A stretch of DNA of 50,887 nt, from positions 1 to 50,887 of the forward strand of contig CALUTM010000007.1 in NCBI GenBank assembly GCA_944323705.1, read 5' to 3'. The notes beneath the pieces are model-generated. The model saw only the letters and a program-made list of their open reading frames with translations, made no database searches and was not told where the DNA came from. A program made the translations under genes and the position numbers. This stretch comes from Candidatus Gastranaerophilales bacterium. Lineage in GTDB: Bacteria; Cyanobacteriota; Vampirovibrionia; Gastranaerophilales; Gastranaerophilaceae. This document shows, one piece after another, positions 34,928-42,700 of the stretch. Numbering within the stretch: position 1 is the stretch's first letter; the number at the start of each line of letters is the position of its first letter.

Positions 34928-35977
34928 ATGAAACACTTGGCTGAGTATAAAGAAGAAATTCATTCCTGTTCAAAGTGCGGACTCTGTCAATCTGTTTGTC
35001 CGATATACAAGATTACGGGAAATGATTGCAGCGTCTCCAGAGGGCATTTTATTATGCTGAGGGGGCTTATCAAGGGTGAATTGAAAATGTCAAAAACGCT
35101 AAACAGATATCTTGATTTGTGCCTTAAATGCGGTGCGTGTTCTAAGTTCTGTCCGAGCGGGATTGATGTAGTGGATATTATTGCAGCGGCAAAAGCCGAA
35201 TATTTTAAGGCTCATCCGATTGAAAAACTGATTTCATTTTTTCAGAAAAAATTTGTGTTTGGTTTTGGGGTGGATGTTTTAAGAATTTTTGCTTCCAATA
35301 CTAAGAGTAAAAATTTTGATAAAAAAGTAATATACTTTGGCGGATGTTCCGGCAGAATAAAAGGCAATAACTCGGTGGTAAAACTCTTGAATGCGTGTGG
35401 TGTAGAAGTTTTAACTCCTGAGTTTCAATGCTGCGGGATTCCGTTTTTTGTACGTGGAGATATGAAATCCTTTGATGATTGTGCAAAGAGCTATTTGGAA
35501 ATTATGAATAAGTACGGCATAAAAGATGTCGTTACAACCTGTGCAAGCTGTGAGAAAACGATTAAGAGTTTTTCTCCCGAATTTGAGATAAAAAATATTT
35601 TTAGATATATAAAAGAGAATAATCTAAAGCTCAAGCTTAAGAAAAAAATGAAGGTAACTTTTCATAAACCCTGCAATATTGATAATTATGATGATATAAA
35701 ATGGGTTTTGGATAATACGGAAAATCTTGAATATGTTGAAATGAATGATTTTGACAAGTGCTGCGGACTTAACGGTCTGTCAAAATTCGCAGAGTACGGC
35801 ATTATGAAAAATATATTTGCAGATAAGTACAAAAATATTTTAAATAGCGGGGCTAAAACTGTTTTGACTTCCTGCCTCGGATGCGAAACGGCTCTTAAAC
35901 TCTTTTCTTTCGGTAAATATAGAGTTGAAGATTTTACCGAGTTTTTGGTTAAGAATGTTCAAAATGATGTTCTCTAA
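34928..35977 (+). CDS. GlcF-like (Fe-S)-binding CCG-domain oxidoreductase subunit
   Basis: A 349-residue protein with two [4Fe-4S] sites (CSKCGLCQSVCP, about 14-25; CLKCGACSKFCP, about 65-76) and two CCG domains (FQCCGIPFF; DKCCGLNGLS). This is the layout of glycolate oxidase subunit GlcF and the LutA/HdrD group, which pass electrons between a flavin dehydrogenase and the respiratory chain or a heterodisulphide. No FAD-linked GlcD partner lies beside it, so the substrate is unknown. It diverges from kdsD with a 61-base spacer. Confidence 0.88.
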   Translation: MKHLAEYKEEIHSCSKCGLCQSVCPIYKITGNDCSVSRGHFIMLRGLIKGELKMSKTLNRYLDLCLKCGACSKFCPSGIDVVDIIAAAKAEYFKAHPIEKLISFFQKKFVFGFGVDVLRIFASNTKSKNFDKKVIYFGGCSGRIKGNNSVVKLLNACGVEVLTPEFQCCGIPFFVRGDMKSFDDCAKSYLEIMNKYGIKDVVTTCASCEKTIKSFSPEFEIKNIFRYIKENNLKLKLKKKMKVTFHKPCNIDNYDDIKWVLDNTENLEYVEMNDFDKCCGLNGLSKFAEYGIMKNIFADKYKNILNSGAKTVLTSCLGCETALKLFSFGKYRVEDFTEFLVKNVQNDVL

Positions 35978-36051
35978 AGCTTTATAGATGCCGCGAAACT
36001 GCTCTGTAAAAAAGAAATTAAACGCCCGTTTTTTGATAAATTATTAAAATC

Positions 36052-36071
36052 CATAGACCAGATGGTCTATG
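36052..36071. promoter_or_regulatory. Perfect 9-bp palindrome, possible operator
   Basis: CATAGACCA and TGGTCTATG, separated by GA, lie in the 183-base spacer before the AMIN gene and about 60 bases upstream of its TATAAT. There is no T-tract, so an operator is more likely than a terminator. Confidence 0.5.
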
Positions 36072-36160
36072 TTAGTATATCTCAAATTTTAATCTTTTGA
36101 TTGATGGCATGGGCATGACAATCATGTACACTATAATCAAGGGAGAGAGAGTATACTATT

Positions 36161-37216
36161 ATGAAGAGAACGTTGTTGTTTTTAGGAATGTTTTTGTCAA
36201 TATTGACCGTCTCGGCGGAAGATAATGTTTTACAATCAATTGAGATTGTGCCGGTGAAGGATACGTACAATATTGTCTTGGTATCAGACAAAGCGGTTGA
36301 CGTTAAAAAGACGGTTAAAGCTTCAAATCAAATAACCTTGGATTTGAAAGATATCAGAGCTTCAAAGACATTGAATACCGTGTATAACAATGTTTCTAAT
36401 GTGGATACCGTTATGGTAGAACCCGCAGGTAACGGTATCAGTATTTTCTTCCAGGCGGAAAATGCTCAGGGTGCAAGCGTTTCTTTTGACTCATTGGCTC
36501 CGATAGTTCCGCCGAAAACCGAAAAGGAAATTAAATTAAACAGTCCTGTGGACAGTTATGCCCCTATATATCGTGAAGAATTGGCATCTGAAAGGACTTC
36601 AAACCTGTTTAACAGGCTTAAAAATTCATCTGCCGTAGCCGATATAAAAGACTCTGTGGATGAAAGTACCGTTTCTGATACCGCAAACAAAGTTTTCTCT
36701 TTTGGACTTGTAGGTCTGCTTGCTTTTGCGGTTTTGAGATTCTTTAAACGTAAAGAGCCGGATATGAAGATTGGTCTGAGCGGAAGTTTGAATGAACGCG
36801 AAATTCAAATGTATGGCGGTCAGCAGCCTATCGGAACTTCTTATATCAATGTAGAAAAACCGTTTACTACGGTTAATTACGGGCTAAATGCTTACCAGAG
36901 AGAAAACAGAAATCCTTACGAGCAGGAGGCTCCGATACATAATCAGAGATTAAGGAATTTTGTAAATCCTTCACAAAATCAAAATGTACAAACAATGAGC
37001 CAACCGATGCCCGAACGTCAGATTGCTCATACGGCAGTGCAGCAGCAGGTAAAAAAGAACACAACTCCTGTTAATACTGCACCGGTAAACCAATCAAATC
37101 CGAATATTGATAATTTGAAATTTTTGGAATCAATGACGGCTATATACGAAAAAAGCGGACGTCACGATTTGGCTCAGGGATTGAAAGCAAGTTTGAATAA
37201 AAATAACATAAGATAA
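36161..37216 (+). CDS. AMIN-domain membrane protein
   Basis: A 351-residue protein with a signal peptide (residues 1-19, VSA), an AMIN-like domain (about 24-105: LQSIEIVPVKDTYNIVLVSD and DLKDIRASKTLNTVY), a membrane helix (about 190-206) followed by FKRKE, and a Gln/Asn/Pro-rich cytoplasmic tail ending in a short helix. AMIN domains occur in PilQ and amidases and bind peptidoglycan. Together with pilT this may point to a pilus or envelope scaffold, but this is inference. TATAAT at 36132-36137 and a GGGAGAGAGAG ribosome site support the start. Confidence 0.75.
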   Translation: MKRTLLFLGMFLSILTVSAEDNVLQSIEIVPVKDTYNIVLVSDKAVDVKKTVKASNQITLDLKDIRASKTLNTVYNNVSNVDTVMVEPAGNGISIFFQAENAQGASVSFDSLAPIVPPKTEKEIKLNSPVDSYAPIYREELASERTSNLFNRLKNSSAVADIKDSVDESTVSDTANKVFSFGLVGLLAFAVLRFFKRKEPDMKIGLSGSLNEREIQMYGGQQPIGTSYINVEKPFTTVNYGLNAYQRENRNPYEQEAPIHNQRLRNFVNPSQNQNVQTMSQPMPERQIAHTAVQQQVKKNTTPVNTAPVNQSNPNIDNLKFLESMTAIYEKSGRHDLAQGLKASLNKNNIR

Positions 37217-37274
37217 TAAGGTGGTCCGTTAATTATGACGGGCTCCTTTGCGTTTCTAAATTATGTTGAATTTG

Positions 37275-37283
37275 TGGTAGAAT
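37275..37283 (+). promoter_or_regulatory. Extended -10 promoter, leaderless DUF4127 gene
   Basis: TGGTAGAAT matches the extended -10 pattern TGnTANNNT and ends 6 bases before the ATG at 37290. There is no Shine-Dalgarno. Confidence 0.55.
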
Positions 37284-37289
37284 TGTCCT

Positions 37290-38600
37290 ATGAAAATAGC
37301 TTTTGTTCCTATAGATAATCGTCCTGTGTGTTACAATCTTGCAAAGGATATTGCGGAAATTGACGGGTGTATAGAGCTTTTTATTCCTCCCCGCAAATAT
37401 TTGGGAGATTTAAGGAAAACTGCGGATATTGATAATTTGTTTTTGTGGTTGGAAAACCTGCCCGAAGTTGATGTAATGGTTATTGCTCTTGATACTCTTT
37501 GTTATGGAGGGCTTGTTCCTTCAAGACGCGGGAAAGTGACATTGGATGAATTGAAGGTACGTATTGAAAGGCTTAAGCCGATATTGGACGGGAAAAAAGT
37601 CTATGCTTTCTCAAGTATAATGCGGATTTCGAATAATAACTGTAACGAAGAAGAAAAGGAGTATTGGAAAGATTGGGGAAAGAAAATTTTTGAATACTCT
37701 TTTTCGGGCGGAACGATTAATAAAGGGATTCCCGATGAAATTTTAAGGGATTATATTGATACCAGAAAAAGAAATTTTGAAATTAACAAAATATACCTAA
37801 AATGGCAAAAAGAGGGAATTTTCGATACTTTGATTTTTTCAAAGGATGATTGTGCGGAGTGCGGATTTAATGTTGATGAGGCAAGGGAATTAGAACTTTT
37901 GGGCGGAAAAACAAAAACGGGTGCTGATGAAATCCCGCTTACGCTTCTTGCTCGTGCGATTGATAAGGATATCAAAGTTTATCCCGAATTTTCGGAGCCT
38001 GATTATACTGATTGTGTTTCCAATTATGAAGATATTTCGATAGCAAGGTCTGTTTATGCACAGCTTGAATTGTGCGGTTTTGAGATTGCCAAATCCAAAA
38101 CGGAAGCGGATATTATTCTTGTGGTTAACAATTTTATAAAACGTCAGGGTGAACATGTTATGGGTTGGGGTACGGAATCCGGCAAAGGTGACCTTGTTTT
38201 TCCGCATAAACCCTATTGCGTTGCGGACGTCAGGTTTGCAAACGGTGCAGACAATATGTTTGTAAATCGGCTTTTGGATAACATTGATTTGAAAAATTTT
38301 TACGGGTATGCGGGTTGGAATACCAGTGCCAATACTTTGGGCAGTTTGCTTGCTGCCGTAAAGGTAAAGTGGAAGGCTCAAAAATATAATAATGACGCTT
38401 TTTTGAAACTTCAAATGATAAGGTTTCTGGATGATTGGGCTTATCAGGCTAATGTAAGGGGAATGATAGAGGGACCTTGCGATATAAAAGATTTGATGAG
38501 ACCTTATGAAGATGTTCTTGCAAAGATTTTTGATTATTCAAAACCGATTAAATATTCATACCCCTGGAATAGAAAGTTTGAAATAGAAATTTCGTTTTAA
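37290..38600 (+). CDS. DUF4127 family protein
   Basis: A 436-residue cytoplasmic protein recognisable as DUF4127: it begins KIAFVPIDNRPVCYNLAKDI, with FIPPRKYLG, VIALDTLCYGGLVPSRRG (about 66-83) and SSIMRISNN (about 109-117). Related proteins are found in Firmicutes and other gut bacteria; the biochemical role is unknown. AGWNTSANTLGSLLA near residue 350 is another conserved-looking stretch. It is followed 30 bases later by trhP, which has its own promoter-like box. Confidence 0.85.
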   Translation: MKIAFVPIDNRPVCYNLAKDIAEIDGCIELFIPPRKYLGDLRKTADIDNLFLWLENLPEVDVMVIALDTLCYGGLVPSRRGKVTLDELKVRIERLKPILDGKKVYAFSSIMRISNNNCNEEEKEYWKDWGKKIFEYSFSGGTINKGIPDEILRDYIDTRKRNFEINKIYLKWQKEGIFDTLIFSKDDCAECGFNVDEARELELLGGKTKTGADEIPLTLLARAIDKDIKVYPEFSEPDYTDCVSNYEDISIARSVYAQLELCGFEIAKSKTEADIILVVNNFIKRQGEHVMGWGTESGKGDLVFPHKPYCVADVRFANGADNMFVNRLLDNIDLKNFYGYAGWNTSANTLGSLLAAVKVKWKAQKYNNDAFLKLQMIRFLDDWAYQANVRGMIEGPCDIKDLMRPYEDVLAKIFDYSKPIKYSYPWNRKFEIEISF

Positions 38601-38615
38601 AACTTGTTCGGTTTA

Positions 38616-38624
38616 TGTTAATAT
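38616..38624 (+). promoter_or_regulatory. Extended -10 promoter, leaderless trhP
   Basis: TGTTAATAT matches TGnTANNNT and ends 6 bases before the ATG at 38631. There is no Shine-Dalgarno. Confidence 0.5.
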
Positions 38625-38630
38625 CTGGTT

Positions 38631-39893
38631 ATGAATAAACCTGAGTTACTTATGCCTGCGGGCAATATTGAAAAACTGAAATATGCGATAAAATACGGGG
38701 CAGACGCCGTGTATTTGGGCGTAGTCGACTTCAGCCTTCGTGCAATGAGAAAGGGAGAGTTGATTACCCTGGATAACCTTAAGTATGCAATTGATACTGC
38801 AAGAGAAATGGGTGCAAAGGCATATCTGACTTTAAATATTTATCCCTTTAACAGTGATATAAAACTTTTGGAAAAATCAATGGACAGAATTTCGGATTCC
38901 AAGCCTGATGCGTTGATAATAAGTGATGTAGGGATTATGAGGATGGCTAAAAAATATATGCCGGATACTGATATTCACGTGAGCACACAGGCGAATATTC
39001 TGAACTATGAAGCGGTAAGGTTTTGGCAGGATATAGGAGCAACAAGGGCGATTCTTGCAAGAGAACTCCCGATAAGTGATGTTGCGGAAATTAAACAAAA
39101 GGTGCCCGACATGGAATTGGAATGCTTCATCCACGGTGCTCAATGTGTTTCGTTCTCGGGGCGTTGCCTGCTCAGTGACTATATGACAAACGGTGAACGC
39201 AAAGCAAACTCGGGTAACTGCTCACAGCCATGCAGATGGAGCTATAAACTTGTTGAAGAAACCCGCCCGGGACAATACTACGAGATAGAGGAAAACGAAA
39301 AGGGTACACATATTTTAAGCACAAAGGACTTATGCCTGGTAAAACACATGAAAGAAATGATAAACGCGGGTATTGATTCTTTTAAAGTTGAGGGAAGGAC
39401 AAAAAGCCTTTATTATGTATCTGCTGTTGCAAAAGCTTATCGTGAAGCAATTGATGCCGTCATTAAAAATCCCGATGCGGATATGGAGCCTTATTATCAG
39501 GAACTTTTAAAGGTCGGTAATCGCGGCTACACTACGGGGTTTTATCTCGGGGAAGGTTATCCCAAGGACGGATATAGCTATGATATTTCAAAAGGGCTTG
39601 CGGGAGCTGACTTTCTGTGTGAAGTCCTCGGCTTTGACGGGGAATATTACAGGATAAAAACTAAAAACAAGTTTAACAAAAATACTGATATAGAATTGAT
39701 TTCACCCACGGAAAAATTTGTTACTCAGGTATATGAAATAAAGAATATGAAGGGTGAAGAGTTGGAGCTTGCGAATACAAATGACGAATTACTGGTAAAA
39801 TTTACAAAGGCACCTAAAGAGTATGAATATGCTCTTGTAAGAACTACAGGTATAAAGGGAAATACGGCAGAACCTTGCGGTTGCGGAGATTAA
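38631..39893 (+). CDS. trhP: U32 peptidase-family tRNA hydroxylation protein (TrhP/YegQ)
   Basis: A 420-residue member of the peptidase U32 group. In the TrhP/YegQ branch these enzymes supply prephenate-dependent hydroxylation of tRNA wobble uridine (ho5U). It starts ELLMPAGNIEKLKYAIKYGA, with GADAVYLG, VSTQANILNYEAVRFWQDIG (about 114), CFIHGAQCVSFSGRCLLSDY (about 164) and CSQPCRWSY (about 199-207), whose cysteines likely hold an iron-sulphur cluster. SFKVEGRTKS is near 249. The ending PCGCGD is unusual. yqeG follows after one base. Confidence 0.9.
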   Translation: MNKPELLMPAGNIEKLKYAIKYGADAVYLGVVDFSLRAMRKGELITLDNLKYAIDTAREMGAKAYLTLNIYPFNSDIKLLEKSMDRISDSKPDALIISDVGIMRMAKKYMPDTDIHVSTQANILNYEAVRFWQDIGATRAILARELPISDVAEIKQKVPDMELECFIHGAQCVSFSGRCLLSDYMTNGERKANSGNCSQPCRWSYKLVEETRPGQYYEIEENEKGTHILSTKDLCLVKHMKEMINAGIDSFKVEGRTKSLYYVSAVAKAYREAIDAVIKNPDADMEPYYQELLKVGNRGYTTGFYLGEGYPKDGYSYDISKGLAGADFLCEVLGFDGEYYRIKTKNKFNKNTDIELISPTEKFVTQVYEIKNMKGEELELANTNDELLVKFTKAPKEYEYALVRTTGIKGNTAEPCGCGD

Positions 39894-39894
39894 A

Positions 39895-40371
39895 ATGTTT
39901 TTGAAACCTGATTATAATCTGAATAATATTTATGAAATAGATTTTTTGAAATTGAAAAATGACGGTATAAAGTGTTTAATGTTTGATTTGGACAGCACCG
40001 TTATGGTTTCTAAGTCATCTCAGTTTTTGCCTGAGACGGTTGAATGGTTTAACACCTTTTTAAAAGATTTTGAAGTCGCAATAATTTCAAATAACAAGAA
40101 TGACGATTATATCCAAAAAGCTGCCCAAATTGCACCATGTCGGGTTATAGGTCGTGCAAATAAGCCAAACCCTAAAGTTATGCGTGAATATTTGAATTCT
40201 CTGGGGATTGAGCCTTGTTATGCCGTAATGGTCGGTGATCGCCCGCTTACGGATATTTTGGCGGGAAAATTGCTCGGTTGCAGAACTATTCTCGTCGGCT
40301 CCATTAATCCGCAGGAAAATTTGCCTACAAAGTTTGTGAGAGCTCTGGAAAGAAGTACAATAAGAAGATAA
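39895..40371 (+). CDS. yqeG: YqeG-family HAD phosphatase
   Basis: A 158-residue HAD-superfamily IIIA phosphatase of the YqeG type. The nucleophile motif is FDLDSTVM (about 31-38); ISNNKND carries motif II and VGDRPLTDILAGK motif IV. The ribosome site (GGAG) sits at the end of trhP and the ATG follows its stop by one base, so the two are co-translated. The substrate is not established (phosphatidylglycerophosphate has been proposed for relatives). Confidence 0.9.
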   Translation: MFLKPDYNLNNIYEIDFLKLKNDGIKCLMFDLDSTVMVSKSSQFLPETVEWFNTFLKDFEVAIISNNKNDDYIQKAAQIAPCRVIGRANKPNPKVMREYLNSLGIEPCYAVMVGDRPLTDILAGKLLGCRTILVGSINPQENLPTKFVRALERSTIRR

Positions 40372-40377
40372 ATGCTT

Positions 40378-41466
40378 TTAGAGTTTTTCGGAATAATCTT
40401 TTATTCTGTCGAGTGCGGTGCTCAAGTTTTCTGAACAAAATCCGAGTCGGGCATAGCCCTCCATCTCAAGTGTTTCTCCGGGAAGCAGTGCTACACCTGT
40501 TGATTTAAGTAAATTACGACAAAATTCCCGAGAGGGTATGTCAAAATTGTATTTTAAAAGGACCGTAGTCCCGCCTGAAGGCAGTACACATCTAAAGGTA
40601 GAATTGTTCTCAATCCAATTTTTTAAGATGGCTGCACCGTTGCGTAAAATCGTGAAATTTCTTTGTGCAATGGCTTCTTTGTTCTCTAAAGCAACTGCGG
40701 AAAAGTAATCGTCCAGTGTGCTTATGCTTATCGTATTATATTGTCGCTGATGATTAATTTCGTTTATTAAATCTTGTCTCCCGATGACCCATCCGACACG
40801 AAGCCCCGGAAGTGAGTATGTTTTAGACATACTGCCGACGGAAATTCCCCGCTCATATATATCTGCGATTGATTTTGAATAAGCCTTTCCGATTAAATTT
40901 AGCCCTCTGTAAACCTCGTCCGATAATATCCATACATTTTTTCTTTCGGCTATTTCCACGATTTTTTCGAGCATTTCATTCGGTATGACTGCTCCCGTCG
41001 GGTTGTTGGGATTGTTAATGCAGAGAAGCTTTGTTTTGTTGGTTATAACTTTGTCCAACTCATTCAAATCAGGAAGCCAGTTGTTTTCTTCTTTTAAAAA
41101 ATAAAGCTTAACATTGCAGCCCAAAGCTTCTGGTATCGAGTAGTGTTGTTGGTAAGTTGGAACAACCGATACAACCTCGTCACCGCTTTCAAGCAGAGAT
41201 AAAAATACAAGTTGGTTTGCACCGATGGCACCGTGGGTGATTGCAATATTTTCAATTTCACAATTGGTGTACAGTGATTTTATGGCGTTTTTTAAACGAA
41301 TAGAACCTTCAATATCTCCATAGTCAAGCTTTGTATTAAATATTTCTTTTGAAAACGGTAATTCATTTATACTTAACGGAGAAATACATGTGCTTGTTAA
41401 ATCATACTCGGCTTTTGCACTGTATTTATTCATCCATTCTTCTATTTTAAAGGCAGCTATCTTCAT
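40378..41466 (-). CDS. Class I/II PLP-dependent aminotransferase
   Basis: A 362-residue fold-type I aminotransferase. Marks include THGAIGANQLVFLSLLESGD (about 74-93), CINNPNNPTGAVIP (about 149-162), and the PLP lysine in GSMSKTYSLPGLRVGW (about 209-224). RLGFCSEN near the C-terminus holds the carboxylate-binding Arg. The amino donor is not evident; the HisC/AspC-like size allows several. It converges with yqeG (6-base gap) and diverges from the serpin-like gene. It is likely leaderless, with an extended -10 just upstream. Confidence 0.9.
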   Translation of the reverse strand: MKIAAFKIEEWMNKYSAKAEYDLTSTCISPLSINELPFSKEIFNTKLDYGDIEGSIRLKNAIKSLYTNCEIENIAITHGAIGANQLVFLSLLESGDEVVSVVPTYQQHYSIPEALGCNVKLYFLKEENNWLPDLNELDKVITNKTKLLCINNPNNPTGAVIPNEMLEKIVEIAERKNVWILSDEVYRGLNLIGKAYSKSIADIYERGISVGSMSKTYSLPGLRVGWVIGRQDLINEINHQRQYNTISISTLDDYFSAVALENKEAIAQRNFTILRNGAAILKNWIENNSTFRCVLPSGGTTVLLKYNFDIPSREFCRNLLKSTGVALLPGETLEMEGYARLGFCSENLSTALDRIKDYSEKL

Positions 41467-41472
41467 AAAACC

Positions 41473-41481
41473 ATACTATCA
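41473..41481 (-). promoter_or_regulatory. Extended -10 promoter, leaderless aminotransferase
   Basis: On the minus strand TGATAGTAT matches TGnTANNNT and ends 6 bases before the ATG at 41466. No Shine-Dalgarno is present. Confidence 0.55.
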
Positions 41482-41527
41482 TAAAAGGCTTGTTTTAAGA
41501 AAATTTTCCTGATAAAATTCAAATATT

Positions 41528-42541
41528 ATGAAGAGATTGATTATTTTTTTACTTACTGTATTTTTGTTTTTGACACCCGTGTTTGCGGAAAATATTGATG
41601 TCTTGCCGACGATGCAGAGCAAGTCTGCTGTTCAGGACAGAGTTTGGGTCGGTACATTCCAAATAGTTTGGAATGATTTTATGGATAAAATAGCCTTCAC
41701 TCAGATTAAATTTCCGGCAGGGACTCCGGTAATCGTTAACGAATTAAACAAACAGACATTTACGGCAGCGGATTTGCACGAGAAATGTTATTACAGATAT
41801 GTGGGTAAGATTAAGAAAAATACCAAAAAGGTTATTTCAAAGGCTATAAAAAGAAAATTCGGTGAAAAGAGCGATTTGTTGGACAGTTTAGATTTAACTC
41901 CCGCAAAAAATCGTTTTATTGTTTATGCAATGCTGAAGAAAGATTTCCAATTTATTCATCCTTTTGATAAGCTGGGCAAATCGGCTTTCAGAGATACAGA
42001 GGCAGAATTTTTCGGTATAAACGGGGAGTCGGATAAGATACTTGATAGTGGTGTAAGAGTTCTATTCTATAACAATCCGTCAGATTTTGCGGTAGTGCTT
42101 GATACAAGCGGTGAGGACGAAGTTTATTTGTATAAAACCGCTAACACCAAAGCCTTCACCAATCTGTATTCCGACATGTTCAAAAAGAGAGATGCTTACG
42201 AGGGTGAGACAGAATTTCAAGATGCGGATGAACTTAAAGTGCCTAATTTGAAATTCTTTGAAGAAAAGTCTTTTGATGAAGTATGCGGAAAACGAATTAA
42301 AGGATCTAATCTGGTTATAGAACAGGCTATGGAAACAATCAGTTTTAATATGGATAATAAGGGCGTTCAGCTGAAGAGCGAGGCTGCTATTACGGCTATG
42401 ACAACGTCATTGCTTCCTGAAGTCGAACCGCGTTATTTCTATTTTGATGATACTTTTGTAGTGTTTATAAAAGAAAAAAATAAAAATAAACCGTATTTTG
42501 CCCTAAGGGTATACGATATTTCGAAATTTCAGGGCGAATAG
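41528..42541 (+). CDS. Exported serpin-like protein
   Basis: A 337-residue exported protein (signal peptide 1-20, VFA). The C-terminal third looks like a diverged serpin: a hinge-like KGVQLKSEAAITAMTTS, then YFYFDDTFVVFIKEKN and FALRVYDI, matching the serpin pattern of hinge, reactive-loop region, PF-x-F-x-I strand and final strand. AMLKKDFQFIHPFDKLGKSA (about 134-153) resembles the serpin strand before the breach. The serpin N-terminal helices are not recognisable, and at about 317 mature residues it is shorter than usual serpins. This is homology by eye; protease inhibition is unproven. TAAAAT (41513-41518) ends 9 bases before the ATG. Confidence 0.6.
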   Translation: MKRLIIFLLTVFLFLTPVFAENIDVLPTMQSKSAVQDRVWVGTFQIVWNDFMDKIAFTQIKFPAGTPVIVNELNKQTFTAADLHEKCYYRYVGKIKKNTKKVISKAIKRKFGEKSDLLDSLDLTPAKNRFIVYAMLKKDFQFIHPFDKLGKSAFRDTEAEFFGINGESDKILDSGVRVLFYNNPSDFAVVLDTSGEDEVYLYKTANTKAFTNLYSDMFKKRDAYEGETEFQDADELKVPNLKFFEEKSFDEVCGKRIKGSNLVIEQAMETISFNMDNKGVQLKSEAAITAMTTSLLPEVEPRYFYFDDTFVVFIKEKNKNKPYFALRVYDISKFQGE

Positions 42542-42700
42542 AGGATTCTGACGTTCCGACAATCCGTTTTTCAGAGGAATAAATGTAATTTTTTATTACG
42601 GGATTTTCTTTTTGCATGTTTCTATATTAAAATATTAATATTGAGAGGGCACTGCTCTGTTGTTTAAAAAAAGTTTAGTATGCACTTGGGATAAATTTGA

